Shown in pieces: positions 13,452 through 20,044 of a stretch of DNA of 34,423 nucleotides (positions are counted from its first letter, which is position 1; every line of letters begins with the position of its first letter). The notes under the pieces were generated by a model, which searched no databases, was not told where the DNA came from, and saw only the letters and a program-made list of their open reading frames with translations. Origin of the DNA: a virus; the IMG/VR virus record IMGVR_UViG_3300036985_000932, positions 1 to 34,423 of that record; one strand, 5' to 3'. The position numbers were made by a program, and so were the translations under genes.

Positions 13452-14161
13452 AAAAAAGATTCAATACCTTCGATGTATTTGTTATGAACTTTAGCACAAA
13501 TAGGACAAGTGTATTTGACATCCTGTCTTAGTTTAGGCATAGTCTCAAAAAAGTTTTCAATTAACTTAAATTGTTGCTGTGTCAAGTTATTAATAAATTC
13601 CTCGACTTCAGACTTCGGTTGTTCCTTGGTATGATAAATCTCATTACCATCATAAATGTATTCAATAGAATTAATAATCAAATCGAATACAGAATCAATA
13701 CTATCCAAATCAATAGATGTAAAAGAATTAATCTCATCTATGTTAGGGTATTGCATAACAATCCCAACATTATCGAACAAGTTTATCTTCTTCGTATGAT
13801 TAGGATCTTTAACTACTTTGATTTGAGTTAGATCAAATGCAATTTTAACCTTGGCTTTGGGATCTTCGCATACATCACAAGAGAAAATTAACTCGGCAAT
13901 TTCACCAATAGATTTTGCTCTAATTTGTAATAACAAATATTCAAGGTCGAACATTGCTAAGGAATCAATGTCAATCTTATCCACAACACAATCTTTGATA
14001 ATTGCTTTAAGAGTGTCAACCATTACATTTTTGTCTTCACTTTGTTGAGCAATCAATAATGCCTTTTCTTCTTTAACAAGGAAAGGACGGAACTTTACTT
14101 TTTGTTCAGTAGATGGTAAAGTTGTTGTATAGATTGCTGTGCTTTGTTTTGGTAATGCCAT
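13448..14161 (-). CDS. 26: gp26-like baseplate hub / tail assembly chaperone
   Basis: The 237-residue protein begins MALPKQSTAIYTTTLPSTEQKVKFRPFLVKEEKALLIA, a pattern typical of T4-like gp26, followed by DSLAMFDLEYLLLQIRAKSIGE. It contains two CxxC pairs (CDVC in mid-protein, CPIC near the end) that could bind zinc. T4 gp26 (208 residues) is required for baseplate hub assembly. A clean AAGGTG site precedes the ATG. The last codons form a slippery T run, so part of the product is probably extended into the -1 frame, which would fit a chaperone for the adjacent tape measure. Confidence 0.85.
   Translation of the reverse strand: MALPKQSTAIYTTTLPSTEQKVKFRPFLVKEEKALLIAQQSEDKNVMVDTLKAIIKDCVVDKIDIDSLAMFDLEYLLLQIRAKSIGEIAELIFSCDVCEDPKAKVKIAFDLTQIKVVKDPNHTKKINLFDNVGIVMQYPNIDEINSFTSIDLDSIDSVFDLIINSIEYIYDGNEIYHTKEQPKSEVEEFINNLTQQQFKLIENFFETMPKLRQDVKYTCPICAKVHNKYIEGIESFF
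13451..13471 (-). promoter_or_regulatory. Predicted -1 frameshift signal: SD-like GAAGG and slippery T run
   Basis: On the minus strand gp26 ends GAA TCT TTT TTT TAG. The heptamer T TTT TTT (13457-13451) is a permitted X XXY YYZ slip site directly before the stop. GAAGG (13471-13467) lies nine bases upstream of the heptamer, close to the spacing of the stimulatory Shine-Dalgarno in E. coli dnaX. Downstream only a weak CTAT/ATAG hairpin is visible. Confidence 0.6.
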
Positions 14162-14163
14162 TA

Positions 14164-14571
14164 TTATTCACCTTTTTTCATGTTATCTAAAAATTTATTA
14201 AGTTCCGAAGTTGAACCAACGAATATAGAATTATTCGTAACAGACGTTGCTTTCTCAGGTTCTTTTGTTGTCATCTTTTGTTTTTTGATATGAACATCTA
14301 GCAATTGATGATTTATATCAGCAAGTTGTTTTATCAAATTACCAACTACCTCAAAGGCTCTTGGATGCTCAGATTGTTTGGCTATTTCTAATGCTGATTC
14401 TAGAGCATCTTGTCCACTTTGTAATAATCCATACAGATTGTTTCTTGTGTTATCACAATCGTTTTCTACTGCATTATCGGTTGGAACAATCACTATACCT
14501 TTCTTCGATATAAAATCTCCATCAATTGGCTCAAGATTAAATATTTCATTTAACTTATCATCTATATTCAT
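14164..14571 (-). CDS. gp16-like small terminase subunit (tentative)
   Basis: The 135-residue protein has a central helical core (NNLYGLLQSGQDALESALEIAKQSEHPRAFEVVGNLIKQLADINHQL) and a C-terminal VTNNSIFVGSTSELNKF motif. I associate this combination with the protein called gp16, small terminase subunit, in marine T4-like phages. It would recognise DNA for packaging as an oligomeric ring. Its position between tail genes, with no large terminase in view, is unusual for gp16, so the name is provisional. Its stop lies two bases before the gp26 start. Confidence 0.5.
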   Translation of the reverse strand: MNIDDKLNEIFNLEPIDGDFISKKGIVIVPTDNAVENDCDNTRNNLYGLLQSGQDALESALEIAKQSEHPRAFEVVGNLIKQLADINHQLLDVHIKKQKMTTKEPEKATSVTNNSIFVGSTSELNKFLDNMKKGE

Positions 14572-14579
14572 ATTATAAT

Positions 14580-15305
14580 TTATTTTTTGTAAGGAATGAC
14601 TGTGTAATTGGCAGTTACTGGAGGTGTAGGATCTGGTGAAACATTATTTACACCTGTGAATTTTGCAACTTTAATAGAAGAACCAACATCTGAATTCACA
14701 CTATTATTGATAATGGCTTGGAGTTTTTCTTGTTCAACAACATTACCTTCGATAGTATAATACTTATACATCATAGAAACTCTTAACTTCATAGGTGCAA
14801 CATCACCATAATCCAAAGGAATATCTTGAATAGATTTAGGATAACATTCAAATAAATTAACTTTGTATCTAATATTAAGATTCTTATCGTGAACGATAAC
14901 TTCCATTCTAGTGACATAATCATCATAATATCTACAAGTTCTAGTATTAGGATTTATAATAAAGTCCATCCAAGAATCGAAGAATTTCTTAACATTAAGA
15001 TCTATATCTGCATAGAATGATAACGACAACTCAGAAAACAATCTTTGAGTTGGCATTTGTCTTGCTTCACCATATACAGCAACATCATTTGTTATCAAAC
15101 TTAGACCAGGAATAACTGCACTATCGCATTGTAATGAGAAATTAGGTTGTGATATAGGCAAAGTAAAATTTGATGACGACATTGCCCGTGGAAATGTTAT
15201 AATTGCACTAAAGTAATTAGATTTAGATATTCCTTTCTTTGTTACATTAGAAATAAAACTATTTAATCCTAAACTTCCATAACTCGGATCTTTAATAATA
15301 GCCAT
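14580..15305 (-). CDS. 54: Tail-tube-fold protein (gp54/gp19-like, probable tube initiator)
   Basis: I start at ATG 15305 (MAIIKDPSYG) rather than the upstream ATG at 15341. AGGAG lies seven bases before it, and it overlaps the preceding stop as TAATG. The 241-residue product has tube-protein features: LGLNSFISNVTKKGISKSNYF, a LQCDSAVIPGLSL strand, an RLFSELSLSFYAD strand, a KKFFDSWMDFIINP helix and a final MYKYYTIEGN. The T4 gp19/gp54 family forms the tail tube and its first ring. Nearness to gp48-type genes favours gp54, but a major tube protein cannot be excluded. The last 26 residues match the gp48 N-terminus on the opposite strand. Confidence 0.7.
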   Translation of the reverse strand: MAIIKDPSYGSLGLNSFISNVTKKGISKSNYFSAIITFPRAMSSSNFTLPISQPNFSLQCDSAVIPGLSLITNDVAVYGEARQMPTQRLFSELSLSFYADIDLNVKKFFDSWMDFIINPNTRTCRYYDDYVTRMEVIVHDKNLNIRYKVNLFECYPKSIQDIPLDYGDVAPMKLRVSMMYKYYTIEGNVVEQEKLQAIINNSVNSDVGSSIKVAKFTGVNNVSPDPTPPVTANYTVIPYKK

Positions 15306-15913
15306 TACATTGCTCCTGCTTTTCTCATTGTGTCTTTCCAAACTTGTGAACTATTTGCACCAATAAATTGTTGTGAGGGTAACATCATTGCTGTTGCCCA
15401 ATCTATTCTTTCTACTTCACGGAATTGTGTAACTACATGGTCACTAAGATATCTATGAACACAAGGTTCCAACATCTTCAATTTAGATGAACCTGATATC
15501 ATTTCCCAAGACAACTGCAACTTCACTCTCTTTGTATATTTCTTGCTACCGTCTATTTCTGTTAATCTATCAAGTAATCTTATTCTAAATGCAACAGGTA
15601 GATAATGCATATTCAATCCAAGGAATCCACCAGGAACTACCTTGAATGGAAACACCATAGGAAACATATCCCAATGTGGTAATGTATCTTTGTATTTTGC
15701 ATCATACCCAAACATATACAATTTTCCAGGAATAACTTTAGCAGTTTTAATTGCACTAGGATTGTTGATAACTCTTTTGGCAGTAAATCCCTGTCTTTTA
15801 AGCAATAAAGATTGTTGCGTATACCAAGAATATGACTTCTTTGTGATGTCTGCTAAATTGTATTTGTTTACAGAGAACACATCATAATACGATGCAACTT
15901 TTTTATCTGGCAT
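15305..15913 (-). CDS. Conserved T4-like structural protein of unknown role (202 aa)
   Basis: Features include KSYSWYTQQSLLL, IVPGKLYMFGYDAK-like (here VIPGKLYMFGYDAKYKD), LPHWDMFPMVFPF, GFLGLNMHYLPVAFR and a late WATAMMLPSQQFIGANSSQVW. I recall this protein as widely conserved in marine and other T4-like phages next to gp4, without a function. A role in DNA ends or head completion (gp2-like) has been suggested in my memory for neighbours, but nothing here proves it. It has its own TATAAATA promoter in the gap after gp4 and a GAGGA site. Its stop overlaps the next start. Confidence 0.75.
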   Translation of the reverse strand: MPDKKVASYYDVFSVNKYNLADITKKSYSWYTQQSLLLKRQGFTAKRVINNPSAIKTAKVIPGKLYMFGYDAKYKDTLPHWDMFPMVFPFKVVPGGFLGLNMHYLPVAFRIRLLDRLTEIDGSKKYTKRVKLQLSWEMISGSSKLKMLEPCVHRYLSDHVVTQFREVERIDWATAMMLPSQQFIGANSSQVWKDTMRKAGAM

Positions 15914-15941
15914 TTAATTAATCCTCAATTTGTCTTATAAC

Positions 15942-15949
15942 TATTTATA
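15942..15949 (-). promoter_or_regulatory. T4-type late promoter TATAAATA (minus)
   Basis: An exact TATAAATA on the minus strand lies immediately after the gp4 stop codon and about 29 bases before the ATG at 15913. It probably drives the minus-strand tail block separately from gp4. Confidence 0.65.
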
Positions 15950-16390
15950 TCAGAATAAATGTTTCTCGGTTAAGACTATAAATTCCCAACCTCTATCTTT
16001 TGCCCATCTATCTGATGCAGCCCATTTTGCTTGATTAACCATAAAGGTAGAACATTCAATTAGATATCTTTTAGAATTTCTGGTAGGTGCTTTCGGAGGT
16101 CGAGTTTGAATTTCTGGTTTAATTTCCACCAAGTAAGTCTTTATTCCAGTATTAGATTTAACTTTAATTTTGAAATCTAAGAAATATCTGTGGGGTTTCA
16201 TATCTACTGGAGATCTATATGGAACAACAGTTTCTTCAGAAGACCATAACAAAACTGCTGAGTTATTATCACACCAGTTCATAAATTTAAGTTCCCAACT
16301 AGAACGATAGAAGATAGTAGTATGATCGCCATCATATTTGTTGGTAAATTTTGGAGTCCAAGATCCTTGATGATATTTTTGTTTTTTCAT
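15950..16390 (-). CDS. 4: gp4-like head completion protein (TnsA-like nuclease fold)
   Basis: The 146-residue protein matches T4 gp4 through FYRSSWELKFMNWCD, LLWSSEETVVPYRSP, HRYFLDFKIKVK, YLVEIKPEIQTRPP and a C-terminal DRGWEFIVLTE. T4 gp4 (also called gp50/65) completes the head before tail joining. Its fold is that of a TnsA-type PD-(D/E)XK nuclease, and the residues E33, D72, E89 and K91 fit that site. The ATG has no ribosome-binding site, and a TATAAATA box ends six bases upstream, so the mRNA may be leaderless. It diverges from gp48. Confidence 0.88.
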   Translation of the reverse strand: MKKQKYHQGSWTPKFTNKYDGDHTTIFYRSSWELKFMNWCDNNSAVLLWSSEETVVPYRSPVDMKPHRYFLDFKIKVKSNTGIKTYLVEIKPEIQTRPPKAPTRNSKRYLIECSTFMVNQAKWAASDRWAKDRGWEFIVLTEKHLF

Positions 16391-16396
16391 ATAGAA

Positions 16397-16410
16397 TATT
16401 TATATAAATA
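16397..16410. promoter_or_regulatory. Palindromic divergent late promoter
   Basis: TATTTATATAAATA is a perfect 14-base palindrome that holds TATAAATA on both strands: 16403-16410 plus, 16404-16397 minus. Plus-strand transcription would reach gp48 (ATG 16441), minus-strand transcription gp4 (ATG 16390). It sits exactly at the point where the two late blocks diverge. Confidence 0.7.
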
Positions 16411-16440
16411 AGTGATAATAGTAATATAAAGAGAAATGTT

Positions 16441-17577
16441 ATGGCAACACTAAATGGAGCAAACGATGTATCACCTGAACCAACACCTGCGGTAACTAGT
16501 AATTACAAGTATAATCCTTATGATCCAAATAAACCACCACAAACTTTATCGTTAGATGGAACACAATATCAGATAGGTTCGTTTTCGTATCCTGTAGATA
16601 TAATGTCTGCTCAATATGGTGGCAACTATGCTATGTTCTTTATTAATGTCCAATCAGAATCTAAGTTACAAGAAATATCTGGAAGTAATGGATTAGCTAC
16701 TAATTTATTAACTGGATTAGCCACTGCAACAGGTTTGAATAAAGCGTCGGCACAAGACATCAGTGCTAAAGCAGTAGGTTTCATTCAAGCAGGTATTGGT
16801 GCTACTCAAGGTGCTATTGTAAGAAATGCTTTTGATTCAATAGGTAAAGAAATTGGTAATTTAGGTGCTGCATTAATTGGAGGCACAGTAAGAGCAGGCG
16901 CAGTTGGTGTTATTGCATATGAAACTGGAGGTTTCAATCAACCTGTAAAACGTCTTAAAACTGCTATTGCACTTCATATGCCTATAGCATTATCAGTAAA
17001 TTATACTGTTAATTATGAAGAAGCAGATGTTGGTCTTGAATACAGAGGTGCTCAAGCATTAGGAAATAATATAACAAGTTTATCAGGTATTGGTTCTGCT
17101 GCTCTTGAGGGTGGTTCTGCTGTTGCAATGTCTGCTGCTGGTGATGCTTCTGGTATGATTTCAAAACTAACTAAAAATGCTGTCAATCCTGTAAAAGAAC
17201 AAGTATTCAAAAGTGTTGATTTTAGAACCTTTACATTCAATTATACATTCGCACCTAGAAGTTCTACTGAATCACAGAACTGTTTGAATATTATTCAACA
17301 ATTTAAGTTTCATATGCATCCAGAATTCAAATCTGAAGACCAATTCTTATATATTTATCCTTCTGAATTTGATATATCTTATTACAATAATAATAAACAA
17401 AATGATAAAATTCATCATCATACATCTTGTGTGTTAACAAATCTATCATTGAACTATGCACCCCAAGGAACTTATTCTACATTTGCTGATGGAACTCCAA
17501 CTCAAATAGATATGACACTTACATTTAGAGAACTTGGTAAATTGGATAAGGCGAATATTCAAAAGGAAAAATTCTAA
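16441..17577 (+). CDS. 48: gp48-like baseplate tail tube cap
   Basis: The 378-residue protein (T4 gp48 has 364) has a SFSYPVDIMSAQYGGNYAMFFINVQ block near residue 38 that I know from gp48 of T4-like phages. An alanine/glycine-rich middle follows (about 75-240), then a C-terminal FRTFTFNYTFAPRSSTESQNCL segment leading into tube-like beta strands. gp48 forms the ring on which the tail tube starts. Its N-terminus (DVSPEPTPAVTSNYKYNPYDP) matches the end of the tube-fold protein at 14580. It overlaps gp53 by one base. Confidence 0.82.
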   Translation: MATLNGANDVSPEPTPAVTSNYKYNPYDPNKPPQTLSLDGTQYQIGSFSYPVDIMSAQYGGNYAMFFINVQSESKLQEISGSNGLATNLLTGLATATGLNKASAQDISAKAVGFIQAGIGATQGAIVRNAFDSIGKEIGNLGAALIGGTVRAGAVGVIAYETGGFNQPVKRLKTAIALHMPIALSVNYTVNYEEADVGLEYRGAQALGNNITSLSGIGSAALEGGSAVAMSAAGDASGMISKLTKNAVNPVKEQVFKSVDFRTFTFNYTFAPRSSTESQNCLNIIQQFKFHMHPEFKSEDQFLYIYPSEFDISYYNNNKQNDKIHHHTSCVLTNLSLNYAPQGTYSTFADGTPTQIDMTLTFRELGKLDKANIQKEKF

Positions 17578-18077
17578 TGTACTTTAATGATTTTGATAAA
17601 ATAATTTATAACTTCTTTATCAATGGTAAAGAAGAACTAAAGGTAATGACCGATATTACTAGGAATGTTCGTGTTAGGAAAGAACTTCTTTCTAATATTA
17701 CACTGTTTGATATGTACACTATTCAAGATGGTGAAACACCTGAAATAATTGCTGAAAAGATATATGGTAGAGCAGATTATCATTGGGCTATTCTATTAGC
17801 AAATGATAGGTACGATTACTTAAATGATTTTCCATTACGTCAAATTACTATGGATAAGGTTATAACTGACAAATATGGTGAAGAACATATCCACGATGTT
17901 CATCATTATGAGGCAGTTATCAATGGTAAAACATTTGTAGTAGATAGTACTGTTGTTGGTTCATCCCCAATCACAAATTCTGATTATGAGATAACTGTCA
18001 ATGATAGTAAACGATTAATCAAAATTATTAGTCCAAGTTTAATCAGTAAAGTTGCTAAAGAGTTGAGTGAGTTATAA
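17577..18077 (+). CDS. 53: gp53-like baseplate wedge protein
   Basis: Landmarks of gp53 are an MYFNDFDKIIYN start, an LFDMYTIQDGETPEIIAEKIYGRADYHWAILLANDRYDYLNDFPL segment (LysM-like), and a C-terminal IKIISPSLISKVAKEL. In T4, gp53 clamps wedges to the central hub at baseplate assembly. At 166 residues it is somewhat shorter than T4's 196. It is coupled by one-base overlaps to gp48 before it and gp27 after it. The T4 53-5 order is interrupted here by gp27. Confidence 0.87.
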   Translation: MYFNDFDKIIYNFFINGKEELKVMTDITRNVRVRKELLSNITLFDMYTIQDGETPEIIAEKIYGRADYHWAILLANDRYDYLNDFPLRQITMDKVITDKYGEEHIHDVHHYEAVINGKTFVVDSTVVGSSPITNSDYEITVNDSKRLIKIISPSLISKVAKELSEL

Positions 18078-19342
18078 TGGAATTAAAAAGTGCAGGTGAG
18101 ATAGACATTCAGAAATTACAAATAGTATCCTCTAAAGGAATTGCTATTGATGTTAGGCATATGATATTGTCTCTTAATATTTTTGAAGATATATTCTCGC
18201 CATTTATAACTGGTTCTATTGTTATAAAAGATGCTTTAGATTTAGTAAATTATTTCCCATTGGTTGGAGACGAAACTCTCAACATCACCTTGGCAACTCC
18301 AGGATTTACCAACAAGGGTACGTTCATTGATAATGTATTTAGAATCTATAAATTAGCAGATAGAGAAATGGCTGGTGATAGAGTTGTAAGTTATACATTA
18401 CATTTTATATCAGTAGAAGCGTTATTAGATCTTAATATCAAAATTAGTAGATCTTATAACGATAACATTGGAAAATTAGCAGAAAAGGTTCTTGAACAAT
18501 ACAGTCTTAAGCCAGATTCTAATAGATTTCAAATAGAACCGACCACCAATGGATTGGCTTATGTGTCTAATTTTTGGTCTCCTGTAAAGAATCTAAATTA
18601 TCTAGCAGATCACGCAGTTAATGCAAATGGTTCTCCTACATTTTTGTTCTTTGAAAATAGAAATGGATTAAACTTCATATCTTTAGAATCGTTATATAAT
18701 ATGGAATCTGTTAGAGAATTTGTTAAAGATGATTATTCGAGGGATATACATTCTAATGGAAGTATTAGAAACATAGAAATGGATTATAGTCGTATCCTTA
18801 ATTTATCTATACCAACTTCTTTCGATTATATCCAAAATATCCAGAATGGAACTTATTCTTCTACATTAATAACACACGATATCACTACCAAGAATTATAT
18901 GGTTCATCCATTTGATATTTTAGAACACTATTCCAAAGATAAAAGGTTAAATAAATATCCGTTAATAACAAAGACATTAAATCATACACCAGTTTCTGCT
19001 ATGGCAACGATACATAAAGCCAATGCTATTATGACTGGTAATCACGATATAACTAATTCTAAATACTTCCAAAGAAGACGGTCACTGTTACAGTTAGCAG
19101 AAAGTTGTAAGATTGAAATAACAGTATTAGGAAGAACAGATTATACAGTAGGACAAAAGGTCAAGTTGAAACTTTATAAAAATGCACCTGTTGAAAAGAA
19201 AGATACTGAAAAAGATACAATAGATGATATGTTTTCTGGATTTTATATCATATCATCTATAAGACATAATATAGGAACATCGTTACACGAATGCACAATG
19301 GAGTTGATCAAGGACTCTTTTGATATAGATTTAAACAAGTGA
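18077..19342 (+). CDS. 27: gp27-like baseplate hub protein
   Basis: This 421-residue protein sits directly before the gp5 OB-fold gene, where a hub is expected. It shows the two tube-like barrel domains of gp27/VgrG-N: VRHMILSLNIFEDIFSPFITGSIVIKDALDLV..., a TLHFISVEALLDL strand, a FWSPVKNLNYLADHAV helix (like gp27's TFENYLSYVREVA) and a late VGQKVKLKLYKNAP barrel. gp27 trimers form the hub that holds the gp5 spike. The T4 version has 391 residues. Assignment rests on fold pattern and position. Confidence 0.75.
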   Translation: MELKSAGEIDIQKLQIVSSKGIAIDVRHMILSLNIFEDIFSPFITGSIVIKDALDLVNYFPLVGDETLNITLATPGFTNKGTFIDNVFRIYKLADREMAGDRVVSYTLHFISVEALLDLNIKISRSYNDNIGKLAEKVLEQYSLKPDSNRFQIEPTTNGLAYVSNFWSPVKNLNYLADHAVNANGSPTFLFFENRNGLNFISLESLYNMESVREFVKDDYSRDIHSNGSIRNIEMDYSRILNLSIPTSFDYIQNIQNGTYSSTLITHDITTKNYMVHPFDILEHYSKDKRLNKYPLITKTLNHTPVSAMATIHKANAIMTGNHDITNSKYFQRRRSLLQLAESCKIEITVLGRTDYTVGQKVKLKLYKNAPVEKKDTEKDTIDDMFSGFYIISSIRHNIGTSLHECTMELIKDSFDIDLNK

Positions 19343-19349
19343 GGAAAAT

Positions 19350-20036
19350 ATGAATCAGGTGTTTTATACTGGGGTAGTTGAGAATAGATTAGATCCACTT
19401 AAACTTGGTAGATGTCAAGTTAGAGTTGTTGGGTTACATACAGAAAATAAAATAGAATTACCCACATTTGATTTACCTTGGGCACATCCAATGATGCCGA
19501 TTAATTCAGCATCTATGAATGGTTTAGGTTGGAGTCCAACTGGAGTAGTTCAAGGGAGTTGGGTTATTGTAGTTTTTATGGATGAGTTTCAACAACAACC
19601 AGTTATGCTTGGAACTATTGGTGGTATACCTCAAACAAGATCTGCTGCATATGTTTCAGAAGTTACTAATGGAGTTGTATCTACTAGTGATGATGGAGAA
19701 TTAGTAAGTTCAACTGGTGATGATGTGACTGATTTAATTGATTCACTTGCTGAAGATGCACCTGAAGGTGTTACTCAAGAAACTGCCAAGAAATATCATA
19801 TTAATGCTATAACTGTTCAATTGACAGATGGAACATATATTACTTATGATGTTAAGTCTAATGATGAAGATACAACAATAGCAACTGTTGCTTATGACGA
19901 AACTACTAAGAAATATAATGCAACATTATCAAAACCTGAACAATGGGAAGATTTCCAATATCTACCATTTAAGGGAACCAGTATGCCGTTTGATACAAAA
20001 GAACAAGTATTAAACTATTTCGAAACTAATTTTTAA
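19350..20036 (+). CDS. 5: gp5 OB-fold domain protein (spike base, separate gene)
   Basis: The N-terminus FYTGVVENRLDPLKLGRCQVRVVGLH is the signature of the gp5 OB-fold, followed by PWAHPMMPINSASMNGLG, PTGVVQGSWVIVVFMD and QPVMLGTIGG. In T4 this domain is fused to lysozyme and the beta-helix; here the gene ends after 228 residues with an acidic beta-rich extension. It probably forms the trimer ring between gp27 and the spike in the next gene. AGGAAA precedes the ATG and the spacing to the spike gene is eight bases, which suggests 1:1 production. Confidence 0.85.
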   Translation: MNQVFYTGVVENRLDPLKLGRCQVRVVGLHTENKIELPTFDLPWAHPMMPINSASMNGLGWSPTGVVQGSWVIVVFMDEFQQQPVMLGTIGGIPQTRSAAYVSEVTNGVVSTSDDGELVSSTGDDVTDLIDSLAEDAPEGVTQETAKKYHINAITVQLTDGTYITYDVKSNDEDTTIATVAYDETTKKYNATLSKPEQWEDFQYLPFKGTSMPFDTKEQVLNYFETNF

Positions 20037-20044
20037 GGTATATT

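Noticed and set aside
14580-15341. Longer start (ATG 15341) for the tube-fold gene
   Set aside because: It would overlap the upstream gene by 37 bases and lacks the AGGAG site that precedes ATG 15305.
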